64,000 bases of DNA from an uncultured Aquimarina sp. GTDB lineage: Bacteria; Bacteroidota; Bacteroidia; Flavobacteriales; Flavobacteriaceae. The translations under genes were made by a program, and so were the position numbers. Shown one piece after another: positions 17,296 through 26,203 of this stretch (its first letter is position 1; every line of letters starts with the position of its first letter). The notes beneath the pieces are model-generated. The model was not told the DNA's origin and searched no databases. It was given only the letters and a program-made list of their open reading frames with translations. Location of the stretch: NCBI GenBank assembly GCA_947496355.1, contig CANMCO010000004.1:310001-374000 (forward strand), in the 5' to 3' direction.

Positions 17296-18360
17296 ATGCT
17301 TTCCAGAGATTTTATATTAAAAAAAATTGCAAAACTACTACTCCACATTATATTTTGGACGGTAGTACTCTTTTGCTACACTTATTTTTTTGGATATAAT
17401 AGTGAGAATATAAACTATATTTTCTCCTTCTCTTTATTTTTAATGCCAGTAACTATAGGAACTACATATACTGTAATTGATCTTTTAATACCGAAGTACT
17501 TAATCTTAGAAAAATATTTTCAGTTTATATTGTATTGTGTATATACCATTATCATTTCTGCTTTTTTCATAACCATTTCATTCTTTTATGGTTTAATTTT
17601 TTTGTCCTCTTTAAAATTGGAAGGAATGGCTCCAATGACACGTAGCCCACTTTTTCTATTTATTGCAGTATATTTTGTGGTTTTCATCGCTAGTGCTTTT
17701 AGTTTGGTGCGGCATAATTATAAATCCACATCAGTTAACCAGGAACTTAAAAATAAAATTCTAGAAGCCCAACTTAAACTGAAAGAACAAGAGTTACAAT
17801 ACCTCAAAATGCAAATTCATCCTCATTTCTTATTTAATACCTTAAATACAATGTATGGTTTTGCTTTAAAAAAATCAGAACAAACTACTGAAATGATCTT
17901 GAAACTGTCTAATCTTTTGGATTATTTGCTATATCAGGTAGATAAACCTTTGGTACCCTTGCAAGATGAGATCAATCACATTAAAGATTATGTAGCATTA
18001 GAAAAAATGCGTTTTAGTGACACTTTAGACATTAATATGAATTTTGAAAATGTAGACAGTACTCTGCAAATAGCCCCTATGTTACTCATCCCGTTTGTAG
18101 AAAATAGTTTTAAACATGGTCAAATTAAAAATAAAAAACTATCTATTGTCATGGGTCTAAAATGTAATGAGGAGCATATACGTTTTAGCATAAAAAACTC
18201 TATTTTGAGGCATTCTGAAAATGACCAAGAAGGCATTGGGTTGGCAAACATTAAAAAAAGATTAGTATTATTATATAAAGAAAAACATGAATTGAAGGTT
18301 TCAAAAAATGAAGACTGGTATACTGTCATTTTAACTTTGAAAAAATCAAAATTAAGTTAA
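17296..18360 (+). CDS. LytS-type sensor histidine kinase
   Basis: About 354 residues. Four hydrophobic helices cover the first 150 residues. A short coiled coil and a His_kinase (PF06580) domain follow, with IHPHFLFNTLN around residues 174-184. An ATPase domain comes last, with FVENSFKHG and GIGLANIKKRL. It senses an unknown signal and should phosphorylate the LytTR regulator encoded next, whose ATG overlaps its stop (TAATG). The frame opens at TTG 17254 inside a promoter box; the ATG at 17296 is preferred. Confidence 0.9.
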   Translation: MLSRDFILKKIAKLLLHIIFWTVVLFCYTYFFGYNSENINYIFSFSLFLMPVTIGTTYTVIDLLIPKYLILEKYFQFILYCVYTIIISAFFITISFFYGLIFLSSLKLEGMAPMTRSPLFLFIAVYFVVFIASAFSLVRHNYKSTSVNQELKNKILEAQLKLKEQELQYLKMQIHPHFLFNTLNTMYGFALKKSEQTTEMILKLSNLLDYLLYQVDKPLVPLQDEINHIKDYVALEKMRFSDTLDINMNFENVDSTLQIAPMLLIPFVENSFKHGQIKNKKLSIVMGLKCNEEHIRFSIKNSILRHSENDQEGIGLANIKKRLVLLYKEKHELKVSKNEDWYTVILTLKKSKLS

Positions 18361-19070
18361 TGAATACTAAAATATCCTGCATAATAGTTGATGATGAGCC
18401 AACAGCCAGAGATATCATTCTGGATCATCTGTCTAAAATCGAACATATAGAAGTTGGAGCGATCTGTAAAAGTGCTTTGGAGGCCTTTAATGCTATCAAT
18501 TCTCAAAAAGTTGATCTTATCTTTCTAGATATTAATATGCCTGATATTTCAGGTATTTCTTTTGCTAAATCCATTAATAAGGATATTAAAATCATTTTCA
18601 CCACGGCCTACCGAGAATATGCTATTGATGGTTTTGATCTTCATGCGGTAGATTATCTATTGAAGCCAATTTCTTTTGAAAGACTTCTCAATGCTATAAA
18701 TAATTACTTTGATATCCATCACAAAACAGAAATATCAAAACCTACTGAAATCACTTCTAGTAATTTTATATTTGTACGATCAGATCGTAGAATGAAAAAA
18801 ATTAACTTCTCTGATATTATTTATGTCGAAAGTTATAGTGATTATATAAAAATTCATTGTTTATCCGATATTATTATTACGAGGGAAACAATTAGCACTA
18901 TTGAGTCTAAATTACCTCAACAACAATTTATACGCACCCATAGATCTTATATTATTTCTGTTTCAAAAATAGATTCTTTTTCTAATGAAGAAATCGTTTT
19001 AAATAATAAATCTATACCTATTAGCAGGAATTATAAACTGGAAGTCCTGGCCAGATTAGGGCGATTGTAA
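18360..19070 (+). CDS. LytTR-family response regulator
   Basis: 236 residues. The receiver domain has the acidic pair D11/D12, phosphoacceptor D57 (FLDINMPD), a TT in IFTTAY and the K of LLKPI. The C-terminal LytTR DNA-binding domain runs from about 130 to 236 (FVRSDRRMKKI, then YVESYSDYIKIH, and the FIRTHRSYIIS segment). It is the partner of the overlapping LytS-type kinase. Its targets are unknown. Confidence 0.93.
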   Translation: MNTKISCIIVDDEPTARDIILDHLSKIEHIEVGAICKSALEAFNAINSQKVDLIFLDINMPDISGISFAKSINKDIKIIFTTAYREYAIDGFDLHAVDYLLKPISFERLLNAINNYFDIHHKTEISKPTEITSSNFIFVRSDRRMKKINFSDIIYVESYSDYIKIHCLSDIIITRETISTIESKLPQQQFIRTHRSYIISVSKIDSFSNEEIVLNNKSIPISRNYKLEVLARLGRL

Positions 19071-19236
19071 AACTATTATCTTTTATAGATCAACAGGGTT
19101 AGTCAGTATGAATTGAACCATATGATTTGGCTATTTTTAACATAGGTTTAATAAAATTTTAGGCCACCATCAGAAAATTAAACATCTTTTCTACAGTTTA
19201 ATTACACAATACTCAAAACCCTTAAAAAAGTAAATT

Positions 19237-19701
19237 ATGAAGAAATTAGTTTTATTAATGCTATTGGCAACCCCATTATTATTTGTTAATTGCAGCGATG
19301 ACGATGATGCACCTGCAGAAGTATCAACAACCTATACTCTTGCAGAAATTGGTGATTCTGGTGTATCCGGAACAGCAAAATTCGTAAAAGTAAATGATAC
19401 CACTACTAGAATAGAGGTTCAGCTTGAGGGAACTCCTGCAGATGGTGATCACCCAATGCATATTCATGTAAATGATGCCGCCACAGGAGGTGGTATTGCT
19501 ATTACTTTAGACAATGTAGATGGAAGTACAGGATCGAGCACCACTACAGTTACCAAATTGGATAACGAAGGAGATGTTATTGGCGCCGATATTACTTATG
19601 AAGGTTTAATAGCCTTTGATGGATATATCAATGTACATCTAAGTGCAGCAGACCTAGCTACAATTGTAGCTCAAGGTAATATAGGAAGTAATGCCCCTTA
19701 A
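19237..19701 (+). CDS. CHRD-like domain lipoprotein
   Basis: 154 residues with a lipoprotein signal ending FVNC (C19) and an acidic SDDDDAP linker. The mature part is beta-rich and has HPMHIHVNDAATGGG, which recalls CHRD domains and the copper-site strand of Cu/Zn superoxide dismutases. The other SOD ligands are not evident, so enzymatic activity should not be assumed. A strong terminator follows. Confidence 0.7.
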   Translation: MKKLVLLMLLATPLLFVNCSDDDDAPAEVSTTYTLAEIGDSGVSGTAKFVKVNDTTTRIEVQLEGTPADGDHPMHIHVNDAATGGGIAITLDNVDGSTGSSTTTVTKLDNEGDVIGADITYEGLIAFDGYINVHLSAADLATIVAQGNIGSNAP

Positions 19702-19720
19702 AATCAAAAATATTGATAGC

Positions 19721-19757
19721 AAAAAAGCGTTCCAGATGTATCTTGGAACGCTTTTTT
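19721..19757. terminator. Bidirectional terminator between CHRD and lpdA genes
   Basis: Perfect stem AAAAAAGCGTTCCA / TGGAACGCTTTTTT with A and T tracts on both sides. It can end both convergent transcripts. Confidence 0.9.
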
Positions 19758-19783
19758 TATTTGTATTTATTAATTTAAAAAAT

Positions 19784-21190
19784 CTAAACATGTAATGCTC
19801 TATCCTCTGTAGCGGCTAATGCTGCCTCTTTTATTGCTTCAGTAAATGTAGGATGCGCATGTGACATACGAGAAATATCTTCTGCCGACGCTCTAAACTC
19901 CATCGCGGTAACAGCCTCTGCAATTAAATCTGCACAACGAGCACCAATCATATGAACTCCCAGTACTTCATCGGTTTTTTCATCTGCTAGGATTTTTACA
20001 AAACCATCCAAATCAGCACTGGCTCTTGATCTACCTAATGCTCTAAACGGAAACTGTCCTGATTTATATTGCACTCCAGCTTCTTTAAGCTCTTCTTCGG
20101 TTTTACCAACAGCAGCAACCTCTGGCCAGGTATATACCACCCCAGGAATTAAATTATAATCTATATGTGGTTTTTGTCCAGCCAATGTTTCAGCTACAAA
20201 AACGCCTTCTTCTTCAGCTTTATGAGCTAACATAGCTCCTTTTACAACATCTCCAATGGCATAAATATTAGCAACATTGGTTTGTAAATGATCATTTACT
20301 TCAACCTGTCCACGGTCGTTTATTTTTACTCCAGCTGCATCAGCATTTAATCCATCTGTGTAGGGACGACGCCCTACAGAAACCAGGCAATAATCTCCTT
20401 TAAACTCTACAGGGTTTCCTTTCTTGTCATCTGCAGTTATAATAACTTCTTTAGCACCCGTTTTTACTTCTGTTACTTTATGCGAAGTATAGAATTTTAC
20501 ACCTTGTTTTTTCATTACCTTCTGTAATTCTCTAGACAACGCTTTATCCATACCTGGGATAATTCTATCCATAAATTCTACTACAGAAACTTCTGCTCCC
20601 AAACGGCGATATACTTGCCCAAGCTCTAAACCTATTACTCCTCCTCCTATAATAACTAAATGCTTTGGTATCTCCTTTAATTTTAAGGCTTCTGTAGATG
20701 TTATTACTCTCTTTTTATCAAGTTTTATAAAGGGTAGTGTAGACGGTTTAGAACCAGTAGCTATTATAATATTTTTTGCTTCAATAGTTTCGACTTTACC
20801 ATCTGCCTTAGTAATATCAACATGGGTGGCATCTTTGAAAGCTCCTAAACCTTCAAAAACATCAATATTATTTTTTTTCATCAGAAAATCTACACCTCCT
20901 GTAGTCTGATCTACAACTGCCTGCTTACGAGCAATCATTTTCTTGAGGTTGATTTTCACATCTCCAGGAATTTCGATCCCATGATCTTCAAAATGCTTTG
21001 TGGCATGTTCATAATGATGAGAAGAATCTAGTAAAGCTTTACTAGGTATACACCCCACATTAAGACAAGTTCCTCCAAGTGTTGAATATTTTTCGATTAT
21101 TGCGGTTTTCATACCTAGCTGTGCGCATCGAATAGCGGCCACATATCCACCAGGTCCTGAGCCAATTACGGCTACATCATATGTACTCAT
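19784..21190 (-). CDS. lpdA: Dihydrolipoyl dehydrogenase
   Basis: 468-residue flavoprotein, the E3 subunit of 2-oxoacid dehydrogenase complexes and the glycine cleavage system. The FAD motif is GSGPGGYVAA (residues 10-19), the redox-active disulfide is in GGTCLNVGCIPSK, the NAD motif is GGGVIGLELG, and the C-terminal catalytic His-Glu pair is in HAHPTFTE. It is full length with all motifs. A TACATTTG box lies at 21228-21235. No other complex subunit is adjacent. Confidence 0.96.
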   Translation of the reverse strand: MSTYDVAVIGSGPGGYVAAIRCAQLGMKTAIIEKYSTLGGTCLNVGCIPSKALLDSSHHYEHATKHFEDHGIEIPGDVKINLKKMIARKQAVVDQTTGGVDFLMKKNNIDVFEGLGAFKDATHVDITKADGKVETIEAKNIIIATGSKPSTLPFIKLDKKRVITSTEALKLKEIPKHLVIIGGGVIGLELGQVYRRLGAEVSVVEFMDRIIPGMDKALSRELQKVMKKQGVKFYTSHKVTEVKTGAKEVIITADDKKGNPVEFKGDYCLVSVGRRPYTDGLNADAAGVKINDRGQVEVNDHLQTNVANIYAIGDVVKGAMLAHKAEEEGVFVAETLAGQKPHIDYNLIPGVVYTWPEVAAVGKTEEELKEAGVQYKSGQFPFRALGRSRASADLDGFVKILADEKTDEVLGVHMIGARCADLIAEAVTAMEFRASAEDISRMSHAHPTFTEAIKEAALAATEDRALHV

Positions 21191-21227
21191 AATAGATTAT
21201 TATGTTGTGCGTATTAATTATGGTTAG

Positions 21228-21235
21228 CAAATGTA
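21228..21235 (-). promoter_or_regulatory. TAnnTTTG box of lpdA
   Basis: TACATTTG on the minus strand, 37 bases before the lpdA ATG. No -33 TTG is in range. Confidence 0.4.
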
Positions 21236-21406
21236 CAAATGTTTTGCTTCTTACAGAAGCACTGGTCTCGCCAAATTTTTATTAAAAAGCAATATTAGTA
21301 CTACTTAAAAAGTTATACATTTAGCTGAAATTAGATGGAACAATCTGAAATAAAATCATAGTTCCATTTTCTGAATAAAAAAACATCTAAAAAACGAAAA
21401 TAAACA

Positions 21407-22954
21407 ATGCGTTATTTATCTACTCTTTTTTTACTTGTAATTATCATTTTATGGGGTTCATGTCGCAAAGATTTTGAGTCAGGACCCAGTACCGGAAACC
21501 TTCAATTCTCTACTGATACCTTATTTTTGGATACTGTTTTTACCAATATTGGTTCTAGCACATATAGTTTCAAAGTATATAATCGTACAGATGATGATTT
21601 TACTATTCCATCTATTGGGTTAGAACGTGGAGAAAGCTCGAATTACAGATTGAATGTAGATGGTATTCCTGGAAAATCTTTTGAAAATATTCAAGTATTA
21701 GCAAAGGACAGCATTTTTGTTTTTGTTGAAACCACTACCGATATTACAGATCAAACAGCAGGTCTGGAATTCCTGTATACAGACAGAGTTCTTTTTGATA
21801 CCGATGGAAACCAGCAAGACATTGACCTAGTTACTCTTGTTAAAGATGCAACATTCTTATTTCCTTCGCGAGACGCTATGACAGGTGAAGTAGAAACACT
21901 TTTACTTGGATTAGATGAAGATAATAATGAAATTAGGATTGAAGGTTTTTTTCTTGAGGATGATCAACTTAATTTCACTAACGAAAAACCTTATGTTATC
22001 TACGGATATATTGCCGTTCCTGGTGGAAAAACACTTACTATAGATGCAGGGGCACGAATACATTTTCATGCCAACTCGGGGATTATTGTAGCTGATAACG
22101 GCACCTTACAAGTTAATGGTGAACTAAGCACTGATCCTGAATTACTGGAAAACGAAGTAATCTTTGAAGGAGATCGATTAGAACCTGGTTTTAAAGAGGT
22201 ACCCGGGCAATGGGGGACGATTTGGCTAACGGCAGGAAGTACAGGACATGTAATTAATCATGCAACTATCAAAAATTCAACCGTAGGCATCCTTATGGAT
22301 TCTAATGATGGTGGTCCCGATCCAACACTTACAATTTCCAATACCCAAATTTATAATAGCTCCAATGTTGGATTAATTGCCCGAACAGGTAATGTATTAG
22401 GGGAAAATTTAGTCATCAATAATGCGGGTCAGGTATCACTTAATTGTTCTCTTGGAGGAACATACAATTTTAACCATTGTACATTTGCCAATTACTCAAG
22501 TATTGGATCTGGATTTAGACAATTTCCAACAGTACTTATTGACAATAATATACAAGTCAGTGAAACTGAAATTGTAGTAGCGGATTTAGTTGAAGCCAAC
22601 TTCACAAACTGTATTATATATGGAAATCAGGATATTGAATTGCTATTTAGTAAGGTAGAGGGTACTGCATTTAATTATAATTTAAAGAATTGTTTGATTC
22701 GTTTTAATGACTTTAATAACAGTTTTGCAGACAATCCTTTATATGATTTTACTGATACTACTTTGTTTGAGAATATCATTTTTAACGAAGAGCCTGATTT
22801 TAAGGAACCCTTTGAAAACATGCTTAATATTGGAGAAAACTCTGCAGCCAACGGCGCTGCTTCTACTCCAACATCAGGAACTGATATTTTAGGAACTCCA
22901 AGAAATACTACTGCACCAGATATTGGTGCTTATGAGAGTGCTGCATTTGAATGA
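21407..22954 (+). CDS. Surface lipoprotein with right-handed beta-helix repeats
   Basis: 515 residues. The signal ends WGSC (C19). The N-terminal 150 residues form a beta-sandwich-like region, with LQFSTDTLFLDTVFTNIGSS like those of choice-of-anchor domains. From about residue 200 there are pectate-lyase-type beta-helix turns rich in Asn and Gly, with repeats such as NGTLQVNGEL, HATIKNSTVGI and ENLVINNAGQVSLNC. The C-terminus ends PDIGAYES, common in right-handed beta-helix proteins of this phylum. No catalytic residues are evident, so an adhesive or binding role is as likely as a lyase. Confidence 0.82.
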   Translation: MRYLSTLFLLVIIILWGSCRKDFESGPSTGNLQFSTDTLFLDTVFTNIGSSTYSFKVYNRTDDDFTIPSIGLERGESSNYRLNVDGIPGKSFENIQVLAKDSIFVFVETTTDITDQTAGLEFLYTDRVLFDTDGNQQDIDLVTLVKDATFLFPSRDAMTGEVETLLLGLDEDNNEIRIEGFFLEDDQLNFTNEKPYVIYGYIAVPGGKTLTIDAGARIHFHANSGIIVADNGTLQVNGELSTDPELLENEVIFEGDRLEPGFKEVPGQWGTIWLTAGSTGHVINHATIKNSTVGILMDSNDGGPDPTLTISNTQIYNSSNVGLIARTGNVLGENLVINNAGQVSLNCSLGGTYNFNHCTFANYSSIGSGFRQFPTVLIDNNIQVSETEIVVADLVEANFTNCIIYGNQDIELLFSKVEGTAFNYNLKNCLIRFNDFNNSFADNPLYDFTDTTLFENIIFNEEPDFKEPFENMLNIGENSAANGAASTPTSGTDILGTPRNTTAPDIGAYESAAFE

Positions 22955-22984
22955 TAGAATTGTTAATTATCGCATTATCAATTT

Positions 22985-25351
22985 TCAGAAACCTGAAACA
23001 TTTCGAAATTGCCTAACGACTACAAGTCCATTATCGTTTGCCGGAATACCGGGAGATCTCCTCATATTACCAAAAGAACCTGTTTGGCGTCCGACTGATC
23101 TTTGCGCAATTCTAGAAGAAGCTACTCTACGGCTATTTAACCTCATATTTCTGGCCCCAGCAGTTGGATTTCTTCCTGGCATACTCGCTCCGGCAAATGC
23201 ACTTGCAAAACCTGAAGCCATTAAAACAAATATTTGTCTATAGATCCTTCTTAATTCATTCCTTGCTCTATGAACATCCATACCTTGGCCTATAACATAA
23301 TATGCCAGATCTCTATTCCACATAGTATACGCTCTATGGTTCATTCTTGCAACAAATGAATCTCCGTTGGCGACATTTTGGCTGTACCAATTTAAATCAG
23401 AAGGATATTCTTTATACATCCCCACATTAAAAGAATTACCACTTCTGGAAGCCCGAATTACTGTTCTACCCCAACCATCACCTATAGCTGAATAAACATA
23501 TACACTAACCCCTTGTGCAAAATCATGATTCATAATTGCCTCTCTAGCACTGGGGTGTATCCATGAAGGTATTCTTTCAGAGAATGGCCTACTTGATTGA
23601 GCACGCATAGTTCTTTCACCCTGGGAAATTAGTCTTTGATATTGCCCCCTTAATTGAAGTTGCATACCAGGTAAAAATGATTGTAATGCATGATTATAGG
23701 GTATTATCTGATTGCCATTTCGCTGTAAGTAAAATGTCGTATAAGTTCCATGAAGATATCTATATTCAGAATTTTGTTCAGGAGCCAAAGGTTGATTAAA
23801 TGGTACTTCTACTGGCCAAATAAATCGAATTGCATGACTTGGAGTAACACTAAAATTAAAACGTATCAATGATGGATTTGACCGATCTACCCGAGCCGTT
23901 ATTTGTGAACTAGAAGATCTTGCTTGTCTTGATCGCCTTTCAGCGCAACGTAGTCTTCTTTGCCTATCAGTAACGGTATAACCTATTACATTTGGGAGAC
24001 ATCTTCTTACATAAACAAAATTATTTCCTACTTGAAAAAACATTGGACTGAATGGGAACAAATACGGAAACGGTTCTACTTGTACTCTACGACCTAAATT
24101 AGGATTTCTTAACCCCCTACTTCTCCTTCCTCTAAATGCTCCTAGACGTTCACACATTCGCATTGTAGCAGCATCATCAGAAGGTAATTGTCTACGAGCT
24201 CTAGCTCTTTCTCTTCCCGTAAGGCGTCCTCCGGTTGCCGGATTACGTCCAAATACCAAACAATCCTCACCGTGTTCTTGTATTTTAGCCGAATAACAAC
24301 CTGCCTGCAATTCACCAGATACCAATCCACTATCGCCCGTAGTTATAGGTTTAATCTCGCCTACTACAGTAAAAATATTCCCACCTCTAGCCCCTCTTCT
24401 CGTAACCTTTACTAAGTCTGCGCTTCCGGTCCTTCCAAACTGTGTACTTCCACCAAAACGGCACAGTTCTCCTCTAGGAACAACTAATTCTGTAATATTA
24501 TTTAGTCGACTCCTTGCTCTAAATCTTTGTTGTATTCGTGAATGAACAATACGACCAATTCTACTTCTTAACCTCCCATTTCGGTTTGAACAATTTCTTC
24601 TTTCCCAACCTTGTATTTGGGTACAACTCGCACTTGACGCATCCAAATTTCGTTGAATATATTTGGTGTTATTACCTTTTTGTTGTAAAACATGAGTGAG
24701 TTCATGAGCTAACAAATGCTTCCCAGATCTGGAATTAGTACTGTAATTACCTTTATTAAAATAAATATCTGATCCATTTGTAAAAGCTTTTGCTCCTATT
24801 TTCCTGTTCATTTGCACCGCATTATTATCAGTATGTATGCGAACATTCTTAAAATCAGTCCCGAAACCAGACTCCATATCAGTTCGAACATCTCTGGATA
24901 ATGGATTACCTTTTCCTTTTGTGCTCTGTAAATTACTCTCTAATCCCGGACTAAGCTGAAGGTTTGGTAAATTAGATTTTGCTCGGATTTTATCTCCAGA
25001 AATCTCTCTATCACTCTCAAATATAGGTTTTCGCAAAACTTCCAATTCTTCTTCTTTCTTTTGCAGTCTTTCATCTTCTTCACAGCTTTCACATTTTTTT
25101 TGTACGGGTGTAGATGTACTTGAACTATCAAGTTTCTGAACAACTTTATCAGCCATTGAGTCTGCCTCCTGCTCATATTTATCATTAGGTTGTCCTATTG
25201 TTAATTTAGGTTGAATAATCGAGGTAGTAAAAAAAGGAGTCTTTACTTCTTGATTTCCGAAAAAAAAGGATTGAGACCCACTCCTATCAAAAAAAGATTT
25301 TGACGAATGAGAATTAGAAGAATCATTAACTTTGGTTGATGAAACCCTCAT
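22985..25351 (-). CDS. DUF4157 (eCIS core) protein with nuclease-like C-terminal region
   Basis: 788 residues without a signal peptide. Residues 1-50 are a serine/phenylalanine-rich leader ending IIQPKL. TIGQPNDKYEQEADSMAD (51-68), a CESCEEDE linker (87-94) and residues about 150-225 form the DUF4157 module, with intact HELTH at 216-220. DUF4157 marks cargo and associated proteins of extracellular contractile injection systems. After residue 265 comes a pattern seen in PD-(D/E)xK nucleases: GRIVHSRIQ, E288, AD at 311-312, EIK at 332-334 and Q349..Y353. The rest is arginine-rich, with a hydrophobic stretch at 705-724. The nuclease call is inferred from spacing. A relative lies upstream beyond a GNAT gene. 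No injection-system genes are present here. Confidence 0.85.
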   Translation of the reverse strand: MRVSSTKVNDSSNSHSSKSFFDRSGSQSFFFGNQEVKTPFFTTSIIQPKLTIGQPNDKYEQEADSMADKVVQKLDSSSTSTPVQKKCESCEEDERLQKKEEELEVLRKPIFESDREISGDKIRAKSNLPNLQLSPGLESNLQSTKGKGNPLSRDVRTDMESGFGTDFKNVRIHTDNNAVQMNRKIGAKAFTNGSDIYFNKGNYSTNSRSGKHLLAHELTHVLQQKGNNTKYIQRNLDASSASCTQIQGWERRNCSNRNGRLRSRIGRIVHSRIQQRFRARSRLNNITELVVPRGELCRFGGSTQFGRTGSADLVKVTRRGARGGNIFTVVGEIKPITTGDSGLVSGELQAGCYSAKIQEHGEDCLVFGRNPATGGRLTGRERARARRQLPSDDAATMRMCERLGAFRGRRSRGLRNPNLGRRVQVEPFPYLFPFSPMFFQVGNNFVYVRRCLPNVIGYTVTDRQRRLRCAERRSRQARSSSSQITARVDRSNPSLIRFNFSVTPSHAIRFIWPVEVPFNQPLAPEQNSEYRYLHGTYTTFYLQRNGNQIIPYNHALQSFLPGMQLQLRGQYQRLISQGERTMRAQSSRPFSERIPSWIHPSAREAIMNHDFAQGVSVYVYSAIGDGWGRTVIRASRSGNSFNVGMYKEYPSDLNWYSQNVANGDSFVARMNHRAYTMWNRDLAYYVIGQGMDVHRARNELRRIYRQIFVLMASGFASAFAGASMPGRNPTAGARNMRLNSRRVASSRIAQRSVGRQTGSFGNMRRSPGIPANDNGLVVVRQFRNVSGF

Positions 25352-25660
25352 AAGAACTGTGCTTTTATTTCATTAAAGAATAAATTAACTTAACTAATGA
25401 GGCATTTACGATATTATAAATATAACACCTTTATTTTAAACACTTTAACAATAAATATTTTTTTAACTATATTCATTTTAACAGCTTTAATTCTTACACA
25501 ATGCCAAAACTCAAAATCGCAATAGTTATTCTAGTATAATCGTTCTTTAAAAATCAAGAATGTTCTTTAATTAGAAACTACAGTATATATTAAAATTAGC
25601 AAAGAGGTGTAGTGCAGCTTTTCAAAAACTTAAAACTCTGATTTTTAATAAAAAAATATC
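25352..25660. other. Divergent intergenic region, DUF4157 and GNAT genes
   Basis: 309 very AT-rich bases between the starts of the large DUF4157 gene and the GNAT gene. I see no TAnnTTTG box on either strand at a fitting place, no RNA gene and no strong hairpin. A 12-codon frame at 25501 is not convincing. Confidence 0.5.
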
Positions 25661-26203
25661 ATGCAATCATATATATTCAAATCTCAAAGACTAGGATTTC
25701 GTAACTGGACTTTTAACGACCTACAGCCTCTTACACAAATTAACAATGATGATAATGTGATGGAGTTTTTCCCCTTTAAACCTTCTAAGCAGGATACTAT
25801 GGATTTTATCAAGAGGATGCAGGCAATGCATAAAGAAAAAGGGTTCTGCTATTTTGCCGTTGATATTCTTGAAAGCAATGAATTTATTGGATTTATAGGT
25901 TTATGTGAACAAACTTATTTAGAAGAATTAGAATCTTTTGTAGATATTGGCTGGCGGCTTAAAAAAAATAGCTGGGGAAAAGGATACGCCACTGAAGGTG
26001 CTATAGCTTGTCTTAACTTTGGGTTTAACCAAATTGGATTAGAAAAAATCTATTCTGTAGCTCCTGAAATTAATACAAAATCAGAACATGTAATGAAAAA
26101 GATAGGAATGCAAAGGGTTAGAACTTTTGAGCATCCTAAATTACTAAATGATGTCCGATTGAAGACTTGTGTACTTTATGAGCTGATGAAAAGTACTATT
26201 TAA
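25661..26203 (+). CDS. GNAT family N-acetyltransferase (RimJ/RimL type)
   Basis: 180 residues with the Acetyltransf_3 layout. SQRLGFRNWTFNDLQPL is at the N-terminus, DIGWRLKKNSWGKGYATEG covers the acetyl-CoA loop (about 105-125), and SEHVMKKIGMQ is near the end. It would acetylate an amine on a protein N-terminus or small molecule; the substrate is unknown. It lies between the two DUF4157 genes, and its stop overlaps the stop of the second one by three bases. Whether it modifies those proteins or is a chance neighbour cannot be judged from one genome. Confidence 0.9.
   Translation: MQSYIFKSQRLGFRNWTFNDLQPLTQINNDDNVMEFFPFKPSKQDTMDFIKRMQAMHKEKGFCYFAVDILESNEFIGFIGLCEQTYLEELESFVDIGWRLKKNSWGKGYATEGAIACLNFGFNQIGLEKIYSVAPEINTKSEHVMKKIGMQRVRTFEHPKLLNDVRLKTCVLYELMKSTI

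Noticed and set aside
25501..25539. Short frame MPKLKIAIVILV in the DUF4157-GNAT gap
   Set aside because: Only 12 codons, no promoter or conserved feature; expected by chance in AT-rich DNA.
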